This document shows, piece by piece, positions 13,601 to 23,470 of a DNA stretch of 64,000 nucleotides (positions within the stretch are counted from its first letter, which is position 1; every line of letters starts with the position of its first letter). Source of the DNA: Arctopsyche grandis (lineage: Eukaryota; Arthropoda; Insecta; Trichoptera; Hydropsychidae); assembly GCF_051622035.1 (NCBI RefSeq), contig NC_135360.1, positions 32,691,206 to 32,755,205 on the forward strand. The letters run 5' to 3'. The translations under genes and the position numbers were made by a program. Under the pieces are notes generated by a model. It was not told where the DNA came from. It did not search any database and worked only from the letters and a program-made list of their open reading frames with translations.

Positions 13601-16600
13601 AACCTGTTTCACGAGTTCAAAACATTGCATAAGACAGTTATAAAATTAATTAATCTTTATAAAATAGCAACTGAAATATTAAATTAAAATATAAGCCTGG
13701 GTGTACGTACGGGTTCTACATTTAAATATCATGAAAAATATCCATGAAAAAATTCCAGGCTCGCGGTGCAATAATGTAGCAAAATTTTTTTTTAATAAAC
13801 ATAAACCCTAATTTAACCTAAGTATTGTACTTATGAAATTGTCAGTACACTTTTAAAACCCATCTTAAATAAATTTTGATTCATTACAATATTTCTCATC
13901 ATTTATATCCCATTTCTTCATTTATTAAACTTTCATCTACGCCGACTGTACATAATAACAGTGTGATCAATCTAAAGTGTAAGCTTGCATATTTTATGTT
14001 ATAACAACAGGTTGCAGCTCGACTTAATACCACTAAGGTCGGCTTCAGACCAATTGATTTTTATACATTATTTTTTTTATCAATTTCAGGTTAGATGCAA
14101 TATAAAACACAAAAATTATACTGATGAGAGTATCCACTGTCTAAATGCATTCGTGGGTGAACAATAGAGACCCCGGATTAGGCTAACGGGACTCAGTAAG
14201 TGCCCGAACAAAGGATACGCTGGAATTCTCACAGAACAATAGACTCACTATGGCAGACCTTTGCGTGGTTAGACAATATATAAATAAATAGATCGGGGAA
14301 GCTATGGTGGGCAACTTGTCCTGTATAAAGAGGTACACATAAGATTATTCTGGAGTGAGCAACGGTTTCATGTGTACCTCTGGAATCGTTGAATAAATGC
14401 TGTGAAGCGACTTTGGTCTTTCATTTGGATTCCGACCCTACCCCTACGCAACAGTATATACAGTTTTGTAGTTCTCAAAATAAAAATTTGAGTATGCATA
14501 CATATAAGCGACACACACACTGGTATGTTCGTTTGTGATGGTGATGGAACGCATGTTCGTCATGTTCGCCACGTTTGCCAATGTTCGCATGGTCTATACC
14601 TGCCTTTGTATATCATTATTTTTTACTACTATTATAATATACGAAGTTACATAGAATTATGTAATTATTCAATATGTTATATGGAAAAGAGTAATGTTTG
14701 ATTGTTAAGGAAAATTGAAAAAGTATTCGAGAATAATTTTTATGGCGTAAGTCCAAATTTTTGTTACAAAAACAATATTTCTGTTTGACTTAATTCACAA
14801 ATTGATTATAAATTTATTGATTTATTCAATACTTCCAATATTTCGTATAACGTCACTTTTTGGCAGTATTTTATTAAAATAAAATTCCAATTAAACATTT
14901 TTACCGACTACAGTTTATTATTTTATAATTTTATTCATTGCTATTTGATAGTTGATTTCGTGCGTTTCCCATAAATTATTATATTTTATAGTCGGTGTTG
15001 TTACTTCGAGTAGATAAATTAATTTGAATATAAAACGTTTCACAATTTTAAAGAAAGCCAATTTCTTTTTTTTATTTTATAATAAAAAAATAATTATTAT
15101 TTAAAAAAAAGTTTTTTAAAAACATACCTCTTCTATTATTATCTCTTCTATAACATTATTATTTTGAATAAAAATACCAATAATTTTATTTTACTACCGC
15201 CATCTATGTTTAAAACTAAGAACTGGATAGACGTCAGGCACTTTTCAGAAATTCAAATTTCAAACGCGTCTTACACGATATTTTTGCACTATAGTAATGT
15301 CGGAGGATCTATTTACTTATATTGATGACCGAAATGAGCAATATGGCAAAGTATGAAAACGATCGGATAAGAGGAAAACTTTTTCCTGAATTGTAATTGT
15401 AAGTGAAACAGCGCCCCTAATTAGGCATGTGCCTAATTTTCATTGAAACGTTCCTGTAAAATTGGCATCTCCTTTCCCATCTCTCTTGCTAATCTTAAGT
15501 TATTCAGCGTCTTGAGATTCGCCAATTTGATTATAAAATGCTGCAAATATTTATCCATAGATGTCAATGCGGATATTTGTATTCGTATGTGTTATATATC
15601 GATTTTATTGTATCTGTATAAGTGCACTCGTCGCTTTGGAGCGATCTGTAAAGGCGAATGTTAATGTTCTATGAAATTAAATAAACTGTTTATTATTGTC
15701 GAAATATTTGACAGTATAATGTATTCAAATCAATGGTTCATGCAGTTGATGGATTTTCGTTCTAGATATGCTGACCATTTATTGAAAATATCAAAGCACA
15801 CATTTCCACCTACTGTACTAGAAAAAGCATGCATACAATCGACCGAGTATTAATAATTATCACGTGAAGTTGACATTTGAATTTCGTTATATGAGCTTTG
15901 AAGGATACGCCTTTTTTTGAATCTTGAATTGGATGTTTAAAAAATTTGACACTGACTGAATATTTACAATTTTACAAATACACAAACAATTTTCATAAAA
16001 AAAATACATATACGTTCATACATGTATTACGTGCAGATCATTTACACAGATAAGACAGTATGAATGATAAATGACAGTTTGGCGTGGAAGCTCCTCATAC
16101 AAACGACACAACCATAGGTTTTAAAAAAATAAAAATACGTTTACATATACATATGTATATTTTAGATTAGTTTCCCATGACAATGTGCATTTTACTTGCA
16201 TGTCGTAATCACTTCCGGTTCATTTTAAATATCGTTATTATCGGCAGTAAAATTCATTGTTTTTATTGCAGCTACTGGAAGATTCCAATCGGTCATGTCT
16301 GTATCGAATATTGATCGGTTTTTTGCAGTATTTTTTAAAGGCTTTTAAGCTGTCTAAAACTCATCATTAAGTTCTGTATGGACTTAAATAATCATATTTA
16401 TTTACAAGGAAACGACGGTTTGGCAAGAGCTGTAATTCCAACACCGAGCAACAAAAAATCACGTTTTTGAGTTACCAGAGCTAAACTAATTAATCTTTAC
16501 TAAGTTTGACTCATTAAATTCGAATATGATGATGATTTTTGTTGGTTCGCTCTCATTTACGAGATATGAGCGTTTAAAAATTGCGCAATTTTTACAGTTT

Positions 16601-17047
16601 TTATCATCTTTATAACTTTTAAATTAAATTTAATTGATATTTCTATAATATATATAAACTATATAATAAATAATGAAAATAAAATTCTCATTAATAAAAT
16701 TTATAATAAATTAACTCTAAATATCTCCTTAATATTAATATTTTTAACAATAATAATTAATATTATCATTAAATATCTCCTTAATATTAATATTTTTAAT
16801 AATAATCTTAATAATTAATATTTTTCTATTAAATTATTAAATTTTTTCTTTTTAACTACTAAAACTTTAAAATTAAATATAATTTTTTTAATTAATTAAT
16901 CTTATTTTATATTCAAATAAAAGGCTTTTGTATTGCTGTGTTCAAAATGAGTATCGGAAATAATAGTCAGACGTTTTAACTATTGATTGTGATATTTAAT
17001 TGCTTTAAAATACTTATAATTAATTATCTAGAGAATTTTAAAAGTCA

Positions 17048-17101
<54 letters not shown>

Positions 17102-20100
17102 TTTATCTAAACGTACTATGTAACGCGAGCGGTAATTGCGTTAGAAAGGCTTTCTTGTGGTCCATGCTTGTGACGCAGATAGCGTTGGTGCAAGTGAGAT
17201 GGCAAGTATTCCGACCGCTGCACTCTGTGAGGTGCACTTTAATTGCTCTATTAATTTTTTATCGATGTTCATAATTGGCCAGGAAGGCGCATTGAGGTTT
17301 TTCTGCTAGGCCTTTCTGGTATATATTTGTTTATTAGAGTCAGTCGAGTATTTATTTTTACTTATTTTTATTTTTATTGTTACAAATCAATACACACTCG
17401 TCATTACAGATTTGCTCCAATGCGACGGGTGTACGTTAACGAAATACAGAATACATAAACAATCAGAAATCAGAAATACAGTAATACATATACAATCAGA
17501 ATATATAGCATATAACAATTAATCAGAAATAATAATCATAGAGACATCTATGGATTATTTTTAGATTTTTTTGTATACAATTTTTATACATATAATAAAT
17601 ACGAAATTATAGAGATATCTATAGATTTCAGATTACTGTGTATAATTATTACAAATTATACACAGGCAGATTTTGTGACAACAGGTATAGATCTAATACC
17701 AATTTTCAGGAACCGTTTCAGCAATGATCAGATAAAATTGGCAAACTCTGATAGAGAAACGATCGATTTGGAGTCACAAAACCCCCAAGTCTAACCAGCA
17801 GATGGCGAGGACTCGAACCTTTGACCTCAGTGGTGCTAAATATATACACTACCTCTAAGCCAAACTGCTGGCTTATGTATGTGAAACAAAATCTTTTGAC
17901 CCAATGTGTCTTAATTAATCTGAATCCACTTATATTTGTTTGCTTGGCTGGATATGAGTTTGAGTCATCGCGACAACCTCTTATTATTGGAAACCATAAA
18001 GCTACATATTTGTTCGAAGATGAGTCATCGCGCCGGCTTCGATTATATATATCCGTTTATGGCACGAAAACGGCAGGTGTTAAGAGCATTCGGTTTTTAT
18101 TGCGACCGGTAAGTGAAAATCATCGATCAGAAGAAGCACTCAAAATGTCAGTCACGCGATTTCGTGAGGTATAATAATTTGCGCTTTCGAAAATATCAAA
18201 AATCACACATCACTGTCACAAAAGTGATAAGTTACTATTTGTTTAAATAGCTCTTATGTACGCGATGGGCGAGGCTTGAAAAATGACTGGCCCAGTGCGC
18301 AGTAGGTAGTTTCATCATCAAAGATCATTTTGAGCCATCGAATGGGTAGAATCATAGCTGAAGATCAGTTTTATATATTTTGATAGTAGAAAACATAAGT
18401 TTTCCGTGTATTTGACAATACACACTATAAAAGTGAAACTAATGCAAAGTGCGCATATTTTTATTTTACATACATATACATATACCAGAAAGCTTAACAG
18501 GGTAACTCCAATGCGCCTTCCTGGCCAAACATCGAAATACAAAATTTAACAAACCATCATAGGATTATTTTGACAAATTTTTGATAAAAATTTTCGGAGC
18601 ATTTTTTTTATATAAATCGTCAAATTTCGAGATGCTCCAAAATTCAAAATTTGCGAGACATTTATGGACAAATTTGCAGCATTTTTATGCGAATTAGCGA
18701 AATTCGAGATGCCTAAAACTCGAAAATTGCGAGAAATGGGAAAAGATCAGTGGCTGCTCGTGAGAATTCACAGTGGCGGGGGGGGGGGGGTCTGTAGAAA
18801 TGAATCGGGCTGTACTTACTTATTCACCATACCGGTGACCAAATTCAAACAAAAATAACGTGCATATTACGATACTGGGAGGTCTGCAGCCCGCAGCCCA
18901 TATGGACGACAAAAATATAATGCATTTGTACTATACTGGGAGGGCTGCAGCCCGCAGCCCATATGGACGAGCCGCCACTGGTAAAGGTTGCCAATTTGTT
19001 GGAACTGTTTCAATGAAAATCAGATAAATTGGTAAACTCTGATAGGAAACGGTCGACCTGGAGTCACAAACCAAGGTCTGGCCAGCAGCTATCAGTGGGA
19101 CTCGAACCCGTGACTACAATGATCGAAAGCATATGTATATACTGGTTTTGTACAACAGGTTTTGTTTGTGAGGTCATTCTCAAATAGGGGTAGCCCATTT
19201 AAGTTCAACAGTGCAAGGGGTGTGAACTTTAATTTTGAAATATTCTATGTATAAACGAGACCTAGATAGCGTTCTATTCAGTCGTATATATATATATAAA
19301 TATGTATGCATTGTATGAAATATCCGACGTATACAATTCTTTTCAGATCCACTTTCTGGGTTAAGACCTTTTACATTTTTGAAAAGTCAGCATATTTTCG
19401 GTTACAAGGACGCGTCGCCATTGACACGATGAACTGGTTGACTAGATTTCATGATAATATGTATGTATATGTAACAAAAATAACAAGTAAGATAAGTAAG
19501 ATCTCAATATTAAAATAAATTGTCAAAAAATTCTGATTTCGTGGATAAGTTCTTTGATTTTTAAAATGTCTGCCGAACTCGTTATACATATGTGTAGTAT
19601 TGGTTTGCTTATTTCATGAACTGAGCAAAGCAAACAGTGCAGACTTCTGTGATTTTTTTTTTGAACTAAACCAAATGACATTTTACATAAATAATCTGTC
19701 TATTTACCATAGTGATAATCATAAAAAATGCAGGATCTGGTTGTCAGAATATATATGTAGAGACAGGATATAGAAAATGAGACTCGTTGTGTGGGTTAAA
19801 ACATTGTTTAAAACTCAACGAATTAAACTGTTTCGACACATATAAGAAAATTAGCGAGATATCTAAATATGTACATATGTTTTAGATAATAAATTTTTGA
19901 AATCATATTCAAATTAACCAGCAGCATAGCTCGGTCGTTAAGCTTCTGCCTAGCACCGAGAGGTGCCGGGCTCAATCCCACGAGCTGACCTCGATTGAAA
20001 AGAATTTTCCGAGTATATTTGTAGTGCTGCTGGTCAGAACTGGATATTTGTGACTCCAGGTCGAACGTTTCCTATCAGACTTTGCCAATTTCTCTGATTT

Positions 20101-21344
20101 CATTGTTGAAACGGTTCCCGATTAAATTGGCCAAAAATCTTCCTACTACTATGTCACCACTATTTGAGTATGATTAATGTACAATTCATAGATGTCTCGT
20201 TAATTTGCGAGTTTTCAGTGTCTTGTAATTCATTGGCTTGTGTAATAAAAATGCTGCATTGTTTGTAATCGACCAGGAAGGTGCATTGGGGCTTCCTGGT
20301 ATATATGTATCTATGTATATAATAAAATAGGGTTTGGTGCATCCGCTCTAAAATCGCCAAATAAACAAACGGACGGCTGCTTTAAATGCAATTCTCGTCT
20401 TCTCGAATGATAGATTGCACATCAGATGACGGGTAACCTTTCGATGTGCACAGATGCAATAATTAAAATGGTAATTATTAAAATTGAGTTGGATCTTTCA
20501 GGCGAGTTTAATAAGGCAAGATTCGATAAGTTCCGAATCTTGCATTATTAAACTCGCCAGAAAGATCCAACTCAATTTTAATAATTGCATCTGTGCACAT
20601 CGAAAAGTTACTCGTCATCTGATGTGCAATCTATCATTCGGGAAAACGAGAATTACGTTTAAAGCTGCCGTTCTGTTAATCTGTCGTTCAATTTGTCTGG
20701 CGATTTTAGAGCGGATGCACCGCATCCAATAAAATAAAATATGCAAGCTATTTTTGCCGTCCATATGACCAGTGGGGCTGCAGACCTCCCAGTATATTAC
20801 ACATGCATGCTATTTTTGTTTGCATTCGGTCACCATTATGGTCAACGAGCTACTACAGTTCAATTCATCTCTTCCATTGTAAATTCTTACAATAAAATTT
20901 ATGTACAATTCATAGATGTCTCCTTGATTACGAGTTTTCAGTGTCTTGTAATTCATTGGCTTGAGTAGTAAAAATGCTGCATTATTTGTAATTGGTCAGG
21001 AAGGCGCATTGGGGTTTACCTGTAAGGCCTTCCTGGTATAAAATGTAAAAAATAAATAAAAATAGTGGTGACATATTGGGAAGGGTGTTTTTTGCCAAGT
21101 TGATGGAGGAACCGCTTCAACAATGAAATCATATAAATTTGCAAACTCTGGTAGGAAACGATTGATTTGAAGTCACAAATATCAAAGTCTGACCAGCAGC
21201 ATTAAAGACTATTCAGTAGCATTAAAGATTGTAGTCAGTTCACAGGATAGAACCGGGTGACCCCTCGGTGCTTAGTATCAAAGCAACCACCGAGGCACGC
21301 TGCTTTTTGAAACATAATTGTAATTTTAAATTAAAAATGATATG

Positions 21345-21381
<37 letters not shown>

Positions 21382-21891
21382 TGTGCGTTTGCTGTTTAGG
21401 TGAGTGTATGTATTTGTGGTTTTTTGTTTACTATTTTTTCAATACTTTTTTTATTATCTATATCCTTCACATCCGGATTCTATATTTGGGGGCTCGTCCG
21501 GGATGCCCGAAGACATTCCAGTGACAGCCAGGAGCGGTCAGACGACGACGCGGAATTGTGACAGTTGAGGTTAAGGTTGTTGTTAATTTTGTACTTGGTT
21601 ATGTACAGTGTGGTTTTTTTTATGTGATGTGTGGTTGATCTTGTGCGATATTCATGAACAACCGTCTCGTTCTCCGACGAAAGGGTCTCTTGGACTGTAT
21701 TCGTTGGGGGGGGTGGGGGTCTCATGTTGAGGGCTTTAAGGGTCAAATTCCGTGACCTTTAAAGCGGGCTTAAAATGATATATACATATGTAATACAAGA
21801 AATACTCACATCTCGGCGGATTGTAATGAATGTACAAGCTGTCTATGGCACCACCACCTCTCCCATCTCCCATGCTTTTGCTGACTGGCAT
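1465..21891 (-). CDS. Ankyrin-repeat protein gene, 5' four coding exons (3' end outside window)
   Basis: Four exons join in phase on the minus strand: 21891-21810 (ends phase 1), 10923-10715, 7229-7074 and 1666-1465 (ends phase 1). All have AG/GT borders. The 216 residues start MPVSKSMGDG, pass through a basic Arg/Gly-rich stretch (about 28-68), then show ankyrin repeats: one beginning QLHEAVTDGD near residue 83, one containing GVGLLHKAVY near 118, and a textbook DGRTPLHYAA helix-turn-helix at 150-176. A divergent HTPAYYLT segment follows near 187. Ankyrin repeats bind other proteins; I infer a cytoplasmic scaffold role only from this. I do not recognise the orthologue. Introns of 10.9, 3.5 and 5.4 kb are filled with SINEs and Helitrons. 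The coding DNA is more GC-rich than its surroundings. The last donor (GTGAGT below 1465) implies at least one further exon left of the window. Confidence 0.82.
1733..2349 (+). mobile_element. Helitron family 2 copy carrying a nested SINE
   Basis: Starts TCTAATATATATATATAATT; ends with ACTGAGCGAAGCCGGG and CTAT (mutated CTAG). A minus-strand SINE (1868-2248) sits inside. Confidence 0.65.
1868..2248 (-). mobile_element. SINE type 1, nested in Helitron
   Basis: Complete head to tail: tail CCAGGAAGCCC, central domain, head with inverted GAGCTATACTGCTGGCT. Inserted within the Helitron at 1733-2349, so younger than it. Confidence 0.8.
2404..3036 (-). mobile_element. SINE copy interrupted by a TTAA MITE
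   Basis: Central domain and head at 2404-2585 resume at 3020-3036 (TTAATGCAACCACCGAG), split precisely by the MITE at 2586-3019. Confidence 0.78.
2586..3019. mobile_element. piggyBac-type MITE with TTAA duplication
   Basis: TTAA at 2582-2585 and 3020-3023 flank terminal inverted repeats CCCTTTGAATGCTGA and TCAACACTTAAAGGG. TTAA duplications and CCC ends are piggyBac hallmarks. No coding. Confidence 0.83.
3187..3540 (+). mobile_element. SINE type 2, head truncated
   Basis: Central domain (GTCAATCGTTTCCCATCAGAG) then type-2 tail with CGTCGTATTGGAGCAATCTG and an AAATAAAA-rich end. Confidence 0.72.
3628..4270 (-). mobile_element. Two diverged LTR-like segments in tandem, reverse orientation
   Basis: Left end TTGTTGCGTAGGGG is the inverse of the LTR end seen at 14453. 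3755-3935 and 4010-4240 resemble each other (GGATATGTATTTCCACGA / GGATATGCATTTCCACGA; CCTGG/CCTCG ends), about 265 bp apart. Confidence 0.5.
4882..4916 (+). promoter_or_regulatory. TATA box plus initiator of a candidate small gene
   Basis: TATAAAAG at 4882-4889 is followed about 27 bp later by an initiator-like ACAGTTAG (4908-4915), and an ATG lies at 4923. This spacing is that of an arthropod core promoter. Confidence 0.45.
4923..5601 (+). CDS. Candidate two-exon small protein (53 aa)
   Basis: Exon 1 (4923-4944) starts with ATG just after a TATA/initiator promoter and encodes MDRQFST plus one base before a perfect GTGAGT donor. Exon 2 (5462-5601) follows an acceptor TGCTTATGTCAG and reads on in phase (ADQMAASVDSNCDLL...) to TAA at 5599. 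An AATAAA lies at 5613. The 53-residue product has no signal peptide, no membrane segment and two cysteines; I recognise no family. The 517-bp intron holds a SINE-tail fragment and one arm of a foldback element ending just before the acceptor. It lies antisense inside an intron of the ankyrin gene. It could be a real small gene or chance assembly of signals; transcript data would decide. Confidence 0.38.
5040..5110 (-). mobile_element. SINE tail fragment, third tail type
   Basis: TTTGGACCATAGTGGCATTA and CGCAATGGTCCAAA pair as a hairpin around ATTACAGGAG, the same plan as the tail at 63735. Confidence 0.4.
5322..5450. mobile_element. Single arm of the long-armed foldback element
   Basis: GGGTTTGGTGCATCCGCTCT through GATTGCACATCAGATGACC matches one arm of the 20330 element; the other arm is absent. 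Confidence 0.72.
6045..6250 (+). mobile_element. LTR-retroelement leader fragment, second copy
   Basis: Nearly identical to 21575-21770 but without the primer site; continues rightwards to at least 6390 with GCTCGCGCAGAAT / ATTCTGCTCGCGC inverted. Confidence 0.55.
7074..7229 (-). CDS. Ankyrin gene, third coding exon
   Basis: Acceptor TTTCAG and donor GTAAGT bound exactly 52 codons (TILDRDPAKR through TTVHMRDS), phase 0 at both ends. It contains the ankyrin repeat GVGLLHKAVYFDHEDITKYL. Confidence 0.82.
7299..7447 (+). mobile_element. SINE head and central domain, degenerate
   Basis: GTGGGTTCGATCC B box, CTGCTGGTTAGA junction, then GACTCCAAATCGATTGTTTC. In an ankyrin-gene intron. Confidence 0.68.
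7747..8222 (-). mobile_element. SINE type 2 head with type 1 tail
   Basis: Tail CCAGGAAGGCTTAACAGG, long body with ACATCTATGG repeats, central domain, then head with inverted CCACTAGACCACGCTGCTGG. Mixed modules. Confidence 0.75.
8236..8468 (-). mobile_element. SINE type 1, tail-less
   Basis: Central domain (GAAACGATCGGCTTGAAGTC) and head ending CAAGCTATGCTGCTGGCT. Confidence 0.72.
9125..9560 (-). mobile_element. SINE with type 1 tail and type 2 head
   Basis: ACCAGGAAGGCCTAACAGG tail; head contains a duplicated ATTATATGCTTT segment. Confidence 0.7.
9702..10682 (+). mobile_element. Helitron family 1, long copy
   Basis: Starts TCTACATATG, contains (GTCT)n then CACTCAACCGATAACGATGG, and ends with a terminal hairpin GGCATTGCAACGCATGCC and CTAG (10679-10682) before T. 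The hairpin-then-CTAG layout is the Helitron 3' end. It lies in an ankyrin-gene intron about 33 bp from a splice donor. Confidence 0.78.
10715..10923 (-). CDS. Ankyrin gene, second coding exon
   Basis: Acceptor TTTTCCAG before 10923 and donor GTAAAT after 10715. It encodes 69 residues from VEARRWARGG to TDGDLQQLK, including the first ankyrin helix. A Helitron 3' end lies only about 33 bp downstream of the donor. Confidence 0.8.
10990..12320. other. AT-rich intron DNA, nothing recognised
   Basis: No exon-like frame or clear repeat; isolated short ORFs have intron-like composition. Confidence 0.6.
12330..12856. mobile_element. TTAA-flanked TIR element
   Basis: TTAA at 12326-12329 and 12857-12860. 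Ends GAGGGCTGGACACC and GGGTGTACAGCCCTC are near-perfect inverted repeats. Interior has a CATTCACTCAATATATAT tandem block (12730-12805). In the ankyrin gene's first intron. Confidence 0.75.
13166..13523 (+). mobile_element. Helitron family 2, short non-autonomous copy
   Basis: Begins TCTACATATATAATA, contains TAATTTCGAAAGAAACTT near the 5' end, a GC-rich core (13311-13345), and the 3' signature ACCGAGCGAAGCCGG then CTAG at 13520-13523 followed by T. Confidence 0.75.
14124..14453 (+). mobile_element. LTR fragment, copy 1
   Basis: Shared with 31196-31492. Has TATAAAGAGGTACAC, AATAAATGCTGTGAAGC and ends CCCCTACGCAACA, the TATA, poly(A) and CA-end layout of an LTR. The 5' TG end is not evident, so truncated. 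Confidence 0.6.
15438..15695 (+). mobile_element. SINE type 2, 3' half
   Basis: From ATTGAAACGTTCCTGTAAAA to the tail hairpin CGTCGCTTTGGAGCGATCTG and an AAATAAA end. Confidence 0.7.
15700..17040. other. AT-rich intron DNA, nothing recognised
   Basis: Long AT-only stretches (16620-16920) with duplicated AAATATCTCCTTAATATTAA; no gene signal. Confidence 0.6.
17047..17093. repeat. (TA)n microsatellite
   Basis: Uninterrupted TA dinucleotides between A- and T-runs. Confidence 0.9.
17270..17335 (+). mobile_element. SINE type 1 tail fragment
   Basis: GGCCAGGAAGGCGCATTGAGG with CCTTTCTGG forms the type 1 tail hairpin. Confidence 0.6.
17345..17874 (-). mobile_element. SINE type 2, full length
   Basis: Type 2 tail (CATTACAGATTTGCTCCAATG), repeated ATCTATGG body segments, central domain, head ending CAAACTGCTGGCT. 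Confidence 0.75.
18470..19130 (-). mobile_element. SINE pieces around a tandem duplication
   Basis: Type 1 tail at 18480-18530 and central domain/head at 18975-19130 on the minus strand. Between them are unrelated inserts, including the tandem repeat at 18863-18970. Confidence 0.55.
18863..18970. repeat. Tandem duplication of a GGAGGTCTGCAGCCC element
   Basis: A roughly 40-bp unit (ATACTGGGAGGTCTGCAGCC ... CATATGGACGA) occurs twice 63 bp apart. Single diverged copies lie at 7462-7495 and, inverted, 20757-20795. Confidence 0.75.
19916..20329 (+). mobile_element. SINE type 1, near full length (best head reference)
   Basis: Head CAGCAGCATAGCTCGGTCGT (A box), GGTGCCGGGCTCAATCCC (B box), central domain, body, tail CCAGGAAGGTGCATTGGGG. 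Its tail is the target of the foldback element at 20330. Confidence 0.82.
20330..20727. mobile_element. Long-armed foldback element with 9-bp TSD
   Basis: Arms of about 190 bp run from GGGTTTGGTGCATCCGC inward and are mirrored to GCGGATGCACCGCATCC; the loop is only a few bases near 20524-20530. AATAAAATA duplicates on both sides (20321-20329, 20728-20736), though this is low-complexity. It sits in a SINE tail. Confidence 0.8.
20880..21306. mobile_element. Two SINE pieces tail to tail
   Basis: Plus-strand tail with perfect hairpin at 20880-21062, then a minus-strand central domain and head at 21062-21306 ending GCACGCTGCT. Confidence 0.68.
21352..21384. repeat. (GT)n microsatellite
   Basis: Run of GT dinucleotides just upstream of the LTR primer site. 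Confidence 0.9.
21487..21504 (+). other. tRNA-Pro primer-binding site of an LTR retroelement
   Basis: TGGGGGCTCGTCCGGGAT is the exact complement of a tRNA-Pro 3' end with CCA, preceded by two T's after a possible LTR end. LTR retroelements prime reverse transcription from such sites. Confidence 0.7.
21487..21772 (+). mobile_element. LTR-retroelement leader fragment, copy with PBS
   Basis: Follows the primer site; 21575-21770 is shared with 6045-6250 (ATGTACAGTGTGGTTTTTTT, ACCGTCTCGTTCTCCGACGA). It ends 40 bp from the ankyrin first exon. Confidence 0.6.
21810..21891 (-). CDS. Ankyrin gene, first coding exon
   Basis: ATG at 21891-21889 opens 27 codons plus one base, ending AGA T before a GTGAGT donor. 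The single T pairs with TG at the start of the exon at 10923 to give a Leu codon, which is why I join these two exons 10.9 kb apart. The start follows a purine-rich leader. Confidence 0.7.
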
Positions 21892-22045
21892 TTTTTTCAA
21901 TTTCACTTCACGTACACTTCACACGAAACACACAACAATGCTTCGACATCATAGCCGCGAAAAAGACACAAATTCAACGGGAAATAGACAACAAAAAAAA
22001 GTCGATAATGGTCGCACGTCGCCACATGTCCGTTAGCGGCTCGCT
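21892..22045 (-). promoter_or_regulatory. Probable 5' leader/promoter of the ankyrin gene
   Basis: This DNA upstream of the ankyrin ATG is relatively GC-rich with several CpGs (21950-22035) and free of recognisable repeats, unlike its surroundings. No clear TATA box was seen. The assignment is by position only. Confidence 0.35.
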
Positions 22046-22049
22046 ATTA

Positions 22050-23340
22050 AAATATACATATCATATTTTCATGGTAAATCACGTCAAAACTCTACATGGA
22101 CGATGACTGTGTGTATGAATGTATATGCTTTGGTTTATTTAAAAACAAATTCAAATTCAAAAAAGACGTCTGCGTCGCGTAAAACGACGACAGCTTTTGA
22201 GTTGTACGATTGACCTTAGGTCCGAGGAAAGCGGTCTACAAAACCGTGTATAATTGATTGTTTTCTTTGAATAATTGAGTGGTCTGAATGGTGAAGAGAC
22301 ATGAGTCGTTGAGTTGCCTCTTTTGAAATGATCGTGACCCATAAGTTCGTGGGAAAACGACCCTAATGTGCGCGCGAAGGCTGTAAGTGTACTCGATTCG
22401 AGTACGACTTTGACAGATCGAAGTGGAGATTGGAATATAAGTAATTCTAAATACGTAAGTAAGGAGTTCATAAAATAAATCGTTCTAATGAATGTAGATT
22501 TAATCCATTTCGAGGATCAACTTTTGGTTTTTTAATTAATATTGATTAAGTTGATTGAAACAGCTGGCTTATGATTGATATCGTCTTTTAAATCAACAGC
22601 TTCGGAGAAAAATCGGAAAAATTCCGAAGCTCGAGAGTTAAAATACTACTTCCGGTTGAGAAAAAAAAATACCATTTTCTAAAGAGACCTACCTACATAC
22701 AAATAAGGAGTACCACTTCTGGTCGAATTAAAAATTAAATTATATATTTATTACGTAACGATTAGCATTTCATTAACCAAATCAAAGTTTCAGTGTGAAA
22801 GTGTTTCCAAAATAAACAAAAATTTTTTTTAACCACTTCGATTCTAGAAACCGATTCGATTATTTTATTATACATATGTGTTTAGTGCCAACCGTTGACA
22901 CAACCTCTTGAATATATCACAAACTAACAAAAACCGTTGACATTTTTCAATTTCGATAAAATGACAGGATATTTTTAGATGTCACTGCGAAGGAACCAAA
23001 ATTAATTTCGAGTTATAGCCTTAAATACGAAGGAGCGCGCGCCGGTGTGCTTATGGCGATGAAGTGGTTAAGTCATGAAAAAATGATCAGTGATCCATTC
23101 CGGATACAAAACAGTCTAATTTTGTCACGATCACAAAACTTCGTCTAATAATAAAAAAAAAATATTAAAATAAAACTTCCTCTAATAAAAATTGTTCTTT
23201 TTAACAATAAAAAGTCTGTATGTACTTCGTCTAGTAAAAATAAATATTTTATTTACATATAATAGATACTCTGAAAATGCCTTTATTTAATTGGACAGTT
23301 AGTTTAAATGCTTTTGGTTAATTATTAAATATAATTAACG
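22050..23340. other. Intergenic DNA, nothing recognised
   Basis: Upstream of the ankyrin gene; no conserved protein frame or clear repeat. Confidence 0.5.
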
Positions 23341-23343
23341 ACC

Positions 23344-23470
23344 AATAAATGGTCAATTATATGATATATCGACTGATTACTATTAACGGTCAGGGATTCA
23401 AATAAATGGTCAATTATATGATATATCGACTGGTTACTATTAGTGGTCACGGATTCAAATAAATGGTCAA
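23344..23470. repeat. 57-bp tandem repeat, about 2.2 units
   Basis: AATAAATGGTCAATTATATG recurs at 23344, 23401 and (partly) 23458. Confidence 0.88.

Noticed and set aside
20330..20727. Assembly inversion artefact
   Set aside because: Arms differ at scattered sites, a flanking duplication exists and a single-arm relative lies at 5322, so a real element is more likely; read support is still needed.
22157..22471. 104-aa minus-strand frame
   Set aside because: No recognisable motif, no splice context, upstream of the ankyrin start; kept out for lack of support.
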